A stretch of 64,000 bases of DNA from an uncultured Coriobacteriaceae bacterium (GCA_949294735.1 CASFII010000006.1:527068-591067); one strand, 5' to 3'; numbered from the stretch's first letter, positions 35,731-44,765 are shown. Numbers and translations are program-made. Notes: generated by a model from the sequence alone, not told the origin.

Positions 35731-36590
35731 TATTTCGCTTCACCCCGCTTTTTGATGAGGTTAAACAAAACGGTAAGCATGAGAACGAACACAAACAGGA
35801 CAACACCTGTAGCAATCAGCGCCTCTCTGTGCATACCAGCTGCGTAGCCCATTTCCAACACGATGTTGGCCGTCATAGTTCGTACGCCATCTAGGATGCT
35901 GTTTGGCATGACTACCTGGTTACCTGCAACCATGATGACTGCCATGGTTTCGCCGATTGCACGACCAATGCCCAAAACAATGCCTGCCATGATGCCTGAA
36001 CCAGCAGCGGGCACCAACACCCGAAATACCGAGCGTTCGTGCGTAGCGCCCAAAGCCAGAGCACCTTCGTAATATTTCTTCGGAACGGCATCCAGAGCGC
36101 TTTGGGCGACGGTGATAATAGTGGGTAAAATCATGATGCCCAGAAGTACCGCCGCGGCCAAAAGCGAAAGACCGCGTCCGCCAATGTTCTCGCGAATGAA
36201 GGGAACAATTACAACCAATCCGAAAAAGCCGTATACAACCGAAGGAATGCCTGCCAACAGTTCAACCCCCGGCTTCAAAAATGCTTCCACCTTGCTGCTT
36301 GCAAAACGGGAAAGATAAATGGCGCACAAAAGACCGATGGGTACGCCAACCAGAATTGCGCCTGCCGTAACGTAGATACTGCCGACAATCATGGGGAAGA
36401 TGCCGTAGATATCGTTCGCAGGGCGCCAGGTGCTTCCGAACAAAAAGTCGGGAAGACCATTTTTGCCAATGGCGGGCACACCGTTGGCAAACAAGAACAG
36501 GCAAATGATGGCTACCGCAAGGATCGAAATCCCTGCGGCAGCGATAAACAATGCCCGTGCTAAGTTTTCACCAATATGAAGCTTGTGCAT
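35730..36590 (-). CDS. pstC: Phosphate ABC transporter permease PstC
   Basis: 286 residues. Six helices, with GIPSVVYGFFGL and the EAA-like loop QSALDAVPKKYYEGALALGATHERSVFRVLVPAA, then GIGRAIGETMAV, all PstC hallmarks. AAGGAG before ATG. Forms the channel with PstA. Confidence 0.94.
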   Translation of the reverse strand: MHKLHIGENLARALFIAAAGISILAVAIICLFLFANGVPAIGKNGLPDFLFGSTWRPANDIYGIFPMIVGSIYVTAGAILVGVPIGLLCAIYLSRFASSKVEAFLKPGVELLAGIPSVVYGFFGLVVIVPFIRENIGGRGLSLLAAAVLLGIMILPTIITVAQSALDAVPKKYYEGALALGATHERSVFRVLVPAAGSGIMAGIVLGIGRAIGETMAVIMVAGNQVVMPNSILDGVRTMTANIVLEMGYAAGMHREALIATGVVLFVFVLMLTVLFNLIKKRGEAK

Positions 36591-36628
36591 TCTAGCGTGC
36601 TCCTTGTAGTTTCCTCACGGGCTTTCAA

Positions 36629-37549
36629 TTAAGCCTGTTCAGCAACTTCGTCCCAGGTGGTTACCACGCCAGTGTAGATGTCGCGAACCTGGTCAGAGGT
36701 CAGACCAGCCAGACCGTTTTCAAGGTTGACGATGATGGCAATGCCGTCCTGAGCGATAACGGTAGCCTGAGCGCCAGCAGCGGTTTCATCTTCAGCCAGT
36801 TCACGAGAAGCCATGCCGAGGTCGCAGCTGCCTTCAAGAGCCATGTTTACGCCCGTGGTGGAGTCAGAGGTGTTTACTTCAACGTCAACGCCTTCGTTCA
36901 GAGCTTCGTATTCTTCAGCCAGAACTTCCATTACAGAAGATACTGAAGAGGAACCAGCAACGGTGATCTTGCCTTCAAGACCAGCAGATGCATAGGATTC
37001 GCCGGAGTTTTCCAGAGAAATGTAGCCTTCTTCTTCAACGATTGCCTGACCTTCGGGGCTCATGATGAAGTTCATGAAGTCCTGAGCAACGTCGGTCAGT
37101 TCACCCTTGGTTACCACGTTGAACGGACGAGATACCTTGTAGGAACCATCTTTAACGGTGTCGACCGAAGCTGCAACGCCATCAATTTCCAGAGCCTTTA
37201 CCATGCTTTCGTCCAGAGAACCCAGAGAAATGTAGCCGATGGCGTTCGGGTCATCAGAAACAGAGGTCATCATAACCGCAGTGGAGTTGGTGATTGCAGC
37301 ACTGGTGGTGGTCATGTCAACCTTTTCACCACTTGCATCTTCTTGTTCGATACCAAGCAATTCAACGAAAGCACCGCGCGTACCAGAACCATCTTCACGA
37401 GAGTAAACAGAGATGTCACCAGTAGGAGCGCTTGCTTCCGTACCCGCATCCGTGCCTTCTGCTGCTTGTTCCTGAGCGCAGCCAAACAGACCAAAGGCGC
37501 CCATTGCCAACACTGCAGCAGCTGCAATTGTTACGAGTTTCTTTTTCAT
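36629..37549 (-). CDS. pstS: Phosphate-binding lipoprotein PstS
   Basis: 306 residues from ATG 37549 (AAGGAATGAA upstream); the frame open to 37612 is longer but lacks a signal start. Lipoprotein signal M-K-K-K-L...MGAFGLFGC with lipobox Cys. Phosphate-binding loop: the YSREDGSGTRGAF and GSSSVSSVMEVLAEEY segments. It is split in two lobes with the order typical of Firmicutes/actinobacterial PstS. First gene of pstSCAB-phoPR. Confidence 0.92.
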   Translation of the reverse strand: MKKKLVTIAAAAVLAMGAFGLFGCAQEQAAEGTDAGTEASAPTGDISVYSREDGSGTRGAFVELLGIEQEDASGEKVDMTTTSAAITNSTAVMMTSVSDDPNAIGYISLGSLDESMVKALEIDGVAASVDTVKDGSYKVSRPFNVVTKGELTDVAQDFMNFIMSPEGQAIVEEEGYISLENSGESYASAGLEGKITVAGSSSVSSVMEVLAEEYEALNEGVDVEVNTSDSTTGVNMALEGSCDLGMASRELAEDETAAGAQATVIAQDGIAIIVNLENGLAGLTSDQVRDIYTGVVTTWDEVAEQA

Positions 37550-37680
37550 TTCATTCCTTTCCTTACTTTGTACGTGCGCGTTCGCACGCTGTTCACCTTG
37601 TTTGCAATGCAACTTGCAGTGCTAATGATGTCCTTAGCAAATCAAGCAACTGTTTCAGGGAAGTAAGATGTTTGTAAAGT
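37550..37680 (-). promoter_or_regulatory. pst control region with possible Pho direct repeats
   Basis: Minus-strand TTTACA-N5-CTTACT gives two similar hexamers 11 nt apart (near 37660-37680), the spacing used by PhoP/PhoB dimers. Tentative; no perfect match to a published Pho box. Confidence 0.25.
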
Positions 37681-37706
37681 TGAAACGGGAAACGTAAAGA
37701 AAAGAG

Positions 37707-37728
37707 AAAGCCTCCGCGTGGAGGCTTT
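37707..37728 (-). terminator. Terminator after nrdG
   Basis: AAAGCCTCC / GGAGGCTTT stem followed on the minus strand by a T-rich tract. Confidence 0.75.
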
Positions 37729-37779
37729 GGAAAAACTGGGGAGAATTAGAAAGAACTAGTGGGTTTTGATGGATACCTT

Positions 37780-38487
37780 TTACCAAGAAGCAGGCTTGGT
37801 TGGAAAGACGTCCTTTTTCTTCCAGAGAACCACTTCCCCTTTGGCGCGCGTTGCGGGCAGGTCTATAAGGCGCTGGTTGGATGACCCGCACCACTGCAGT
37901 TCCAGCGATTTGAGTGCTTCTACAAACACGCCGTCAACCAAGACGTCCGAATGCTGCAGAAGATCGCGTACACCCTGGGGGTCAAGACTGGCTGCCTGCC
38001 CGTGGTCGTTTTCGTTCTGAGGTGCGTCCTGGGTGTTTGTAGCAGCTTGTGCATCCTGGGCGGTGTCTTGCGTAGCGCCCTGTCTGGTATCTTGGTCGCT
38101 AACTTGGTCGCTTACTTGGTCGGTGTCTTGCACGGCCGCCTGATCCGCACAGCGTTTTAAGGTTTCGTAACGATACCCTGAATAGGTCCAAATGCCGTAA
38201 CCCTTTTCTTTGAGCCGACGTGCTAGTTCTGCACACGCTGCCGCCTGTTCGAAAGGTTCGCCTCCTGAGAGTGTTACATCGTGCACCAGTTTGTTGGCTT
38301 CAATATCAGCCACAATCTTTTCGATACTTTCCAGGTAGCCACCGTCTGCAGGCTGGCTTTCGGGGTTGTGACATCCAGGGCAGCGGTGCGTGCATCCCTG
38401 TACAAATACCGAATAGCGCAGACCGGGGCCATCCACAATGGAGTCCCCCACCGTGCCATACATTCTTATTTCTGTAGGAGCAGTCAT
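37780..38487 (-). CDS. nrdG: Anaerobic RNR activating protein NrdG with repeat insertion
   Basis: 235 residues from ATG 38487 (AAGGAT upstream; the frame open to 38619 runs into repeat DNA). Radical-SAM activase that installs the glycyl radical on NrdD. Cluster motif CTHRCPGCHNP and GGEPF are intact. Between Y-R-Y-E-T-L-K-R and the conserved C-terminal LLQHSDVLVDG lies a ~65-residue insertion of Gln/Asp/Thr/Ala repeats (D-Q-V-S-D-Q type) encoded by imperfect ttggtcgct units. Typical NrdG is 150-175 residues. Confidence 0.9.
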   Translation of the reverse strand: MTAPTEIRMYGTVGDSIVDGPGLRYSVFVQGCTHRCPGCHNPESQPADGGYLESIEKIVADIEANKLVHDVTLSGGEPFEQAAACAELARRLKEKGYGIWTYSGYRYETLKRCADQAAVQDTDQVSDQVSDQDTRQGATQDTAQDAQAATNTQDAPQNENDHGQAASLDPQGVRDLLQHSDVLVDGVFVEALKSLELQWCGSSNQRLIDLPATRAKGEVVLWKKKDVFPTKPASW

Positions 38488-38612
38488 GTTTATCCTTTGT
38501 TTCGCTAGCGGACGGCATTTGTCTCTTACTGAGTTGGCAAAGTCAGCGAGGCGAAGCGTAGTGTGCAAAATAGCCCCGCCGCGCGACCGAGCGTGCTCTG
38601 CACGTGAGGGTA

Positions 38613-38773
38613 AGCGCATAAGGGGCTAGGTTGTGCGCTACGCTCTGCCGCAGCGTCGGGTAGTTTCGCTGGCTGGTAAGCCAGCGAAATGCTTGTAGCG
38701 CATAAGGGGCTAGGTTGTGCGCTACGCTTTGCCGCAGCGTCGAGTAGTTTCGCTGGCTGGTAAGCCAGCGAAA
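38613..38773. repeat. Tandem 77-bp terminator-like modules
   Basis: Copies at 38613-38689 and 38697-38773 differ at two positions. Each has AGCGT/ACGCT half-stems and ends with the hairpin TTTCGCTGGCT-GGTA-AGCCAGCGAAA. Copy 2 ends 8 nt from the nrdD stop. Related single module behind guaB. The rest of the 294-nt nrdG-nrdD gap has no gene. Confidence 0.85.
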
Positions 38774-38781
38774 CCAAAAAC

Positions 38782-41106
38782 TTACAGGCTGTGCTTTACG
38801 CGGTCAGCTTCTTCTGCGCGCTTTGCGTCGTTGAAGCGATCGAGCGTACCTACCAGATAGCCCGTGATACGGCGAATACGTTCGAACTGAACATTGTGTT
38901 CTTCTTCCGTACGACCGCACTTCGGGCAAACATCGCCGATGATGCCGTTGTAGCCACATACAGGGTCACGGTCGACCGGATGGTTAATGGAACCATAGCC
39001 CATGCCGCATTCCTTCATGTAGCGGATAACGGATTCGAATGCTTCCAGGTTCTCAGTTGGGTCACCATCAAGTTCGATGTAGCTAATGTGACCACCGTTG
39101 GTCAGTGCATGATACGGAGCTTCGATAGCAATCTTGTCGAAAGCACTGATGTTGTAATACACCGGAACATGGAAACCATTGGTGTAGTATTCGCGATCCG
39201 TAACACCAGGAATAACGCCATAACGTTCACGGTCTACACGCACGAAACGACCGGACAAACCTTCAGCAGGCGTTGCAATAAGCGAGAAGTTCATACCCTT
39301 TTCGCGAGACACGCGGTCTACGTAGTTGCGCATATGGCCAACAATTTCCAGACCAAGGCGCTGAGCTTCTTCGCTTTCACCATGATGTTTGCCCGTCAAA
39401 ACCTTTAAGGTTTCAGCCAAGCCAATAAAGCCCGTAGTGAGCGTGCCATGCTTCAGTACGTCACGCTGTTCGTCATAGGGGCTCAGCTTTTCGGAGTCAA
39501 TCCAAACGCCCTGACCCATCAAGAACGGTGCGTTGTATACGCGCTTGCGTGCCTGAATTTCAAAGCGTTCCAAAAGCTGATCTGTAACCAGTTGCAGCTT
39601 GGAATCCAGCAGGTCGAAGAACAGATCGATGTCGCCCTTAGAGCGGATAGCCAAGCGCGGCAGGTTGATGGACGTGAAGGAGAGGTTGCCACGACCAGGC
39701 GTGATTTCACGGCTGGGGTCATACACGTTACCCATAACGCGCGTACGGCAGCCCATGTAAGCAATTTCAGTTTCCGGATGACCTGGCTTGTAGTACTGCA
39801 GGTTGAACGGAGCATCCAGGAAGCTGAAGTTCGGGAACAGGCGCTTCGCGGAGCAATGCATAGCCAGCTTAAAGAGGTCGTAGTTCGGATCTTCGGGGTT
39901 GTAGTTCACGCCTTCTTTTACACGGAAAATCTGTACCGGGAAGATAGGCGTTTCGCCAGATCCCAAACCTTCTTCGGTGGCCAGAAGCACATTTTTGATT
40001 ACCATGCGGCCTTCGGCGGAAGTGTCCGTGCCGTAGTTCACCGAGCTGAACGGAGTTTGTGCGCCAGCACGGCTGTGCATAGTGTTCAGGTTATGAATGA
40101 GTGCTTCCATGGCTTGGAACGTTGCACGGTCAGTGTCGTTGTAAGCGTTTTTGGTAGCATAGTTAACAGCGCGGTCAATGATGCCTTCTTCTACGCCAGC
40201 TTCAGCCAGGTTCTTTTTGATTTCGGCAACGTATGCTTCGTCCATTTCCAAAGAAGCCCACTTGCCCGTTGCAGCTTCGGCTGCTTCAGTTGCTGCCTGG
40301 GAAATTTCGCGATTGTTTTCCTTTTCTGCCAGCAAGTCCAGTGCTTCTGCCAAATGCTTTTTGAACAAGCGACGATAGGTCTTGCGAACGCCGTCTGCCA
40401 GACCGTAGTCAAAATCACAGATGGACTGACCACCGTGCTGGTCATTCTGGTTGGACTGAATAGCAATGCAAGCCAGAGCTGAATAGCTGGAAATATCGTT
40501 CGGCTCACGCAGCACGCCGTGACCCGTAGAGAAGCCGCCCTTGAACAGCTTGCGCAGTTCAATTTGGCAGCAGGTGGTGGTCAGCGTGTAGAAGTCCATG
40601 TCGTGAATATGAATGTCACATTCGCGGTGGGCACGTGCGAACTTCGGGTCAATTACGCACATTTCGTAGAACTGCTTTGCGGATTCTGAACCATACTTCA
40701 GCATGGTGCCCATGGCGGTGTCTGCGTCAATGTTAGCGTTTTCACGCTTCATGTCAGAATCGGCTGCTTTGGAAAACGTAATGTCTTTTAAGGTTTGGAC
40801 AAGACGGCTGTTAACGTCACGCACGCGGCTGCGTTCGGCACGATATAAAATGTAGGCTTTGGCGGTCTGAACAAAGCCAGCCTCAATGAGGGTTTCTTCG
40901 ACCAAGTCCTGTACGCCTTCAACCGTAGGCGTACCTTCGATAGCGCCTGCTTCAAGTTTTTCTACCACCTTTGCAGCAATTTCGTCAGCAACCTTGCGGT
41001 CCTGCATGGCGGCGCATGCCTGGAATGCTTTTTCGATAGCATCCGTAATTTTTTCTTGCTTGAATTCAACGGTTCGCCCGTCGCGCTTGATGATAGAGGT
41101 AACCAT
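38782..41106 (-). CDS. nrdD: Anaerobic ribonucleoside-triphosphate reductase
   Basis: 774 residues from ATG 41106 (AAAGGAAAA upstream). Makes dNTPs without oxygen using a glycyl radical. N-terminal ATP-cone (SIIKRDGRTVEFKQEKI), barrel with the active-site cysteines, zinc site C-G-Y-N-G-I-I-G-D-V-C-P-K-C-G-R, and glycyl-radical loop RRITGYLVGTLDRFN. Works with NrdG downstream. Controlled by two NrdR boxes upstream. Confidence 0.95.
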   Translation of the reverse strand: MVTSIIKRDGRTVEFKQEKITDAIEKAFQACAAMQDRKVADEIAAKVVEKLEAGAIEGTPTVEGVQDLVEETLIEAGFVQTAKAYILYRAERSRVRDVNSRLVQTLKDITFSKAADSDMKRENANIDADTAMGTMLKYGSESAKQFYEMCVIDPKFARAHRECDIHIHDMDFYTLTTTCCQIELRKLFKGGFSTGHGVLREPNDISSYSALACIAIQSNQNDQHGGQSICDFDYGLADGVRKTYRRLFKKHLAEALDLLAEKENNREISQAATEAAEAATGKWASLEMDEAYVAEIKKNLAEAGVEEGIIDRAVNYATKNAYNDTDRATFQAMEALIHNLNTMHSRAGAQTPFSSVNYGTDTSAEGRMVIKNVLLATEEGLGSGETPIFPVQIFRVKEGVNYNPEDPNYDLFKLAMHCSAKRLFPNFSFLDAPFNLQYYKPGHPETEIAYMGCRTRVMGNVYDPSREITPGRGNLSFTSINLPRLAIRSKGDIDLFFDLLDSKLQLVTDQLLERFEIQARKRVYNAPFLMGQGVWIDSEKLSPYDEQRDVLKHGTLTTGFIGLAETLKVLTGKHHGESEEAQRLGLEIVGHMRNYVDRVSREKGMNFSLIATPAEGLSGRFVRVDRERYGVIPGVTDREYYTNGFHVPVYYNISAFDKIAIEAPYHALTNGGHISYIELDGDPTENLEAFESVIRYMKECGMGYGSINHPVDRDPVCGYNGIIGDVCPKCGRTEEEHNVQFERIRRITGYLVGTLDRFNDAKRAEEADRVKHSL

Positions 41107-41247
41107 TACGTTTTCCTTTCCGCCGCACCCCAACATATAAGATGCGAAATTTACTGTGCTCTGCTGCCTTTTTCAGAGTCTTATTCATACCGAGCAGTGG
41201 TTTTGCAAAGTTATCCAGAATGTTTCCACTGCGAATTACCAACTTTT

Positions 41248-41295
41248 CCACTATATATTGTGGTTCACCCCCTAAGGGGTGGATATATATAGTAG
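41248..41295 (-). promoter_or_regulatory. Paired NrdR boxes upstream of nrdD
   Basis: CCACTATATATTGTGG (41248-41263) matches the NrdR consensus closely; a second box CTACTATATATATCCA (minus strand, 41295-41280) is centred 32 bp away, the usual three-turn spacing. NrdR would repress nrdDG when dATP/ATP signals sufficiency. Confidence 0.8.
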
Positions 41296-41433
41296 CTTTG
41301 CCGCCCTTTAAGCGCAAGCCAAAATCGGTAATTTACTACCAGAAATTAAATGAAAATTACGTTGAGAATTGCGAAAAAATCGCGCAATTAAGCCGCCCAA
41401 ATGGAGTGGGTAGTTTTCTTTTAACGTATCGGA

Positions 41434-41739
41434 TTATTCGACGGTACCGTAGACTTGCCCCCAAGCGTGACCCGTAATGGCTGAGTTGATTTGATCGCAC
41501 AAGCGCTTGCGGGTGTAGTTGCCAGGAGGCAAGAGTTCTACTATTTCTTGAAGATCGGGCGGCAAGTCTGCAGATTCAGCTTGCAAGATAACGTCCAGCC
41601 GACGAACCTTCGGTGGATACTCTCCTGGATTAACGAATGAACTGCCGCTTTCGAAGAGCGCTTCCACCACGCTTTGAAGCGCGCCGTAATACTCACTACG
41701 TTCGATATTGCTTCCCGTATGTGCTTGCTGACGAGCCAC
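41434..41739 (-). CDS. Conserved-looking hypothetical protein (101 aa)
   Basis: Acidic/hydrophobic small protein with Y-P-P-K-V-R-R-L-D-V-I-L-Q-A-E-S-A-D-L-P-P-D and P-P-G-N-Y-T-R-K-R-L-C-D-Q-I-N-S-A motifs; the last looks helix-turn-helix-like. Starts 2 nt after the methyltransferase-fold gene, so the two are probably one transcript. No known domain recognised. Confidence 0.65.
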   Translation of the reverse strand: MARQQAHTGSNIERSEYYGALQSVVEALFESGSSFVNPGEYPPKVRRLDVILQAESADLPPDLQEIVELLPPGNYTRKRLCDQINSAITGHAWGQVYGTVE

Positions 41740-41741
41740 TG

Positions 41742-42740
41742 CTATTCCTTGTTTCCCAGCGCTTCGTTAATCTGTGCACGCAAGTCTGCAATGCGCGCAG
41801 CAATTTCTTCTTCGGAGGGAGCTGCGGACGTTTCTTCTGGCTCTTTAATGTCGGGACGCAGGACGTCTTTACCGAGTGTGCTCACCACCAGGGCTCCCGT
41901 AAATGCGGGGGTTGCCTGGCCGACGGCACGCAAAAATTGCACGCCAGCAGCACAGAGTTTTTCGCCAGCTTCAACCAGCGCATCGGGGCAGAAATACGGA
42001 TTTTCTTTTGTGGCAACGCCTTGCTTGGGGTTGTTTTCGGCCACTTCCAGCTGGGCTAAAACAGGCAATTCGGTGGCAGCAACCGTGCGCTTTGCCAACA
42101 CCTCGACATCCTCGGAGCCCGCAGCCGTGGCAAAGCCCACCACTGATGCCCCGTATTCGTTCATAATCGCAATGGCTTCTTCCAGCGTTCCACGGCCGCT
42201 TGCAAGCGTCCCATCAGGCAAAACGTCAACGGAAGCAAATACAAGTGCGTCGGTAACCTGACGGACACCCATGAGCGCACATTTCAGGTCATCTGTGTTG
42301 GTAAAGCCGTTGAGGAACAATGCGTCAAAAGTCTGCTCATCAAACGCATGGGCAGCACGCGCATATTGGCTGCGGTTTTCGTTCAGCGAGGCTTTACTAG
42401 AGGAATCCAAGGGCAACCCGCACGGTGCAATTTCTGCAAGCACATGTTGGGGCTCTAAAGAAACTGCTAGGTCAAGCGCTGCTTCCGCCAGATGCACCCC
42501 TGTATCTTCCATTCCCTTGTGCGTAAGCTGCAAAGGCGTGATATCTGCCGTAGGAGCAACCAATACCTGTGCGCCCGCCAGCTTTTCCATACGAAGCGTT
42601 TCTGCCATAGAGTCTGGCTCTACGAACAACATCAATTCTTGGTCGCGTTCAGCGTTTACCCCCTGCTGCTCAAGAACCGTTTTAAGAGGCGCTGAAAGCA
42701 CCAGCAGGTCTTTATGAAAACGCAAACTAATATCAGGCAT
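41742..42740 (-). CDS. Homocysteine S-methyltransferase-fold protein, zinc ligands missing
   Basis: 332 residues from ATG 42740 (AGGAAAGGA upstream). The pattern follows the homocysteine S-methyltransferase barrel (MDMA-like N-terminus, S-L-N-E-N-R-S-Q-Y-A-R-A-A, ASVDVLPDGTLASGRG, F-A-T-A-A-G). At the place of the zinc motif GGCCGTTP the sequence is R-A-V-G-Q-A-T-P, and the first Cys (NCS) is N-G-F. So the thiol-activating zinc site is lost; it may bind a ligand or act on another methyl donor. C-terminal ~40 residues are a charged helix. Family membership is moderate confidence. Confidence 0.6.
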   Translation of the reverse strand: MPDISLRFHKDLLVLSAPLKTVLEQQGVNAERDQELMLFVEPDSMAETLRMEKLAGAQVLVAPTADITPLQLTHKGMEDTGVHLAEAALDLAVSLEPQHVLAEIAPCGLPLDSSSKASLNENRSQYARAAHAFDEQTFDALFLNGFTNTDDLKCALMGVRQVTDALVFASVDVLPDGTLASGRGTLEEAIAIMNEYGASVVGFATAAGSEDVEVLAKRTVAATELPVLAQLEVAENNPKQGVATKENPYFCPDALVEAGEKLCAAGVQFLRAVGQATPAFTGALVVSTLGKDVLRPDIKEPEETSAAPSEEEIAARIADLRAQINEALGNKE

Positions 42741-42771
42741 GGTTGTCCTTTCCTCTGCGCCCATTATGGCA

Positions 42772-42800
42772 GAAATCCCCCGAGCATTTCGGGGGATTTC
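42772..42800 (-). terminator. Hairpin between NSS transporter and upstream gene
   Basis: Ten-base arms GAAATCCCCC / GGGGGATTTC. Confidence 0.6.
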
Positions 42801-42866
42801 GACAGAGTCACTATTTCGTTAGCCAACTACCCTAGGTTTTCGGAGCAGCGAAACCAAGGAAACCAA

Positions 42867-42880
42867 GGGACGTGTCTTTT
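42867..42880 (+). repeat. Copy of the GGGACGTGTCTTTT motif
   Basis: Another copy of the intergenic 14-mer, with a degenerate second copy GGGAACGTGCCCTT at about 42897. Confidence 0.55.
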
Positions 42881-42918
42881 GAGTTTCGCTAAACCAGGGA
42901 ACGTGCCCTTCAGTGCAC

Positions 42919-44376
42919 TTACGCCATGCCTGCCCAGGTCATAATCTTTGGCACATAGCCCATGATGAAGATGATGATAATCAACACGGGGATGCCGTAC
43001 TTGACCCACAAGCGCGTCTGAGCTGGGAATTTAATACCCTTGCCAGCGTCGGCTTCGGCAAGGAACTTGTCCCAGCCCCAACCGTAGCGGCACGTACAGA
43101 ACAAAACAAACACCAACGAGCCCAGCGGCAACATATTGTTTGACACAATGAAGTCTTCGATAGTTTGAATGTCGCCGATGCCAGGGAAGGTAACGCCCGA
43201 AAGCACATTGAAGCCCAGTGCGCATGGCAGACTCAATACAATCACCAGCACGCCATTCATCAGTACCGCACGCTTGCGCGACATGCCCCATTTATCCATC
43301 GAAAAACTGATGAGGTTTTCAAACACAGCAATAACCGTGGAGAGCGCGGCAAAGCTCATGAACACGAAGAACAGCGCGCCCCAGATGTTACCCAGTGGCA
43401 TCTGCCCAAACACTACAGGCAGCGTTACGAATACCAGCGAAGGACCCGAGTCAGGCGTGATGCCGTAAGCAAAGCACGCAGGGAAGATGATGAGGCCCGC
43501 AAGAATAGCAACCAGCGTATTCAGTGCGGTTACATTGATGGCCTCACCCGTGAGGCTGCGTTCGCGGTCTACCTTCGAACCGAAGATTTCCATAGCGGCG
43601 ATACCCAGCGACAAACTAAAGAATGCCTGACCCATGGCGGCATATACCGCTTCGCCGAAAGTGGACCATCCACCAGCAAACATGCGGCTAAAGTCGGGAA
43701 CCAGGTAGAAGGCAATACCTTCGCCTGCACCTGGCAGGGTCATAGCGCGAACACAGAGCGCAATCATAGCCACAAACAGGATAGCCATCATCCATTTGGT
43801 GATACGTTCAACACCATTTTGCAAACCCATGGCGCAGATGATAAAACCGATGAACACTGCTACCAGCATCCAGAGAATAACTTCCGTGGGGCTTGCAAGC
43901 ATCGCATTGAAGGCTTCACCTGTGACTTCAGCGGTGCCACCGTCGAACATACCTGATGCCATCTTCGGAATGTAGGCAACCATCCAGCCCGCAACTGTGG
44001 TGTAGAACATCATCAGAATCATGCAGCCAATGTAGCCCCACCAGCTAAACCAGTGGAAGCGACGCTTTGGTTCCAGGATGTCGAAACATTGAGCGCAGCT
44101 CTTTTGGCTGGCACGACCAACTGCAAATTCCATAACCATAACGGGCAAACCTAGAATTACGAGAAAGATGAGATACAGCAGTACAAATGCGCCGCCGCCA
44201 TATTCACCCGTGATATAAGGAAAACGCCAAACGTTACCCAGACCAATTGCGCAACCAGCAGCTACCAAAATGAAGCCGATGCGCGAAGCAAAGCGTTCGT
44301 GACCTGCTGCCGTGCCCGACTCTTCCCCTTGAGCACTTGCTACTTTTTGCGCAGTTGAATTACCGCTCTCAGACAC
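42919..44376 (-). CDS. Neurotransmitter:sodium symporter-family (SNF) transporter
   Basis: 485 residues from GTG 44376, which has AAGGGGG six bases upstream; the ATG at 44400 has AGAGG abutting it and is a poor start. About 11-12 helices. Helix-1 motif GFILVAAGCAIGLGNVWRFPYI with the Na-site glycines and Asn is diagnostic. Bacterial members import amino acids (often Trp, Ala or Leu) with Na+. Followed by amino-acid catabolic genes (cysteine desulfidase-like, aldolase-like), which fits amino-acid use. Confidence 0.9.
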   Translation of the reverse strand: MSESGNSTAQKVASAQGEESGTAAGHERFASRIGFILVAAGCAIGLGNVWRFPYITGEYGGGAFVLLYLIFLVILGLPVMVMEFAVGRASQKSCAQCFDILEPKRRFHWFSWWGYIGCMILMMFYTTVAGWMVAYIPKMASGMFDGGTAEVTGEAFNAMLASPTEVILWMLVAVFIGFIICAMGLQNGVERITKWMMAILFVAMIALCVRAMTLPGAGEGIAFYLVPDFSRMFAGGWSTFGEAVYAAMGQAFFSLSLGIAAMEIFGSKVDRERSLTGEAINVTALNTLVAILAGLIIFPACFAYGITPDSGPSLVFVTLPVVFGQMPLGNIWGALFFVFMSFAALSTVIAVFENLISFSMDKWGMSRKRAVLMNGVLVIVLSLPCALGFNVLSGVTFPGIGDIQTIEDFIVSNNMLPLGSLVFVLFCTCRYGWGWDKFLAEADAGKGIKFPAQTRLWVKYGIPVLIIIIFIMGYVPKIMTWAGMA

Positions 44377-44615
44377 CGATGCCCCCTTAAACGTTGTCAT
44401 CCTCTTATTTTATTCGCTTGTTCAGTGTGAGTTTGTAGAAGGTTCCCCAACCTAATAAGCTCTCAGGATTCGATTGAGTTTGCGTAATCGAAACTTGAGA
44501 ACCTAGCTAATTCTGCAAAACCCAACCGCGGTATTGTAATACTAACGGGCAGTTCAGACTAGGGGTAGCACAGCTAATAGCGAAGCAAGTTAACCAAAAG
44601 ACAAGCCTGTCTGTA

Positions 44616-44765
44616 GGCTTGCTCGGGTATAGGCATTTCGAATCTGCCGCGCTCCTACCGTTCGCAGCTAACGCTGCCCACCTATGCGTCGCGCTGTGTC
44701 TGTCAAATTTAGAACAATAAAATTTGAGCAGCCAACAGATTCTCCAGCCTATACCCGAGCAAGCC
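44616..44765. repeat. Long perfect inverted-repeat element B
   Basis: Arms GGCTTGCTCGGGTATAGGC (44616-44634) and exact reverse complement (44747-44765), with inner GAATCTG/CAGATTC also paired. Loop carries CTACCGTTCGC, ACGCT and CACCTATGCG as in element A at 8606, plus a small hairpin (44704-44726). Sits in the 434-nt gap between the transporter and desulfidase genes. The gap also has a 40-nt hairpin at 44461-44500. No ORF of note. Confidence 0.8.

Noticed and set aside
39448..40482. 344-codon plus-strand frame within nrdD
   Set aside because: Opposite a well-conserved NrdD core; antisense codon artefact.
43165..43956. 263-codon frame opposite NSS transporter
   Set aside because: Shadow of a multi-helix protein; His/Arg/Gln-rich.
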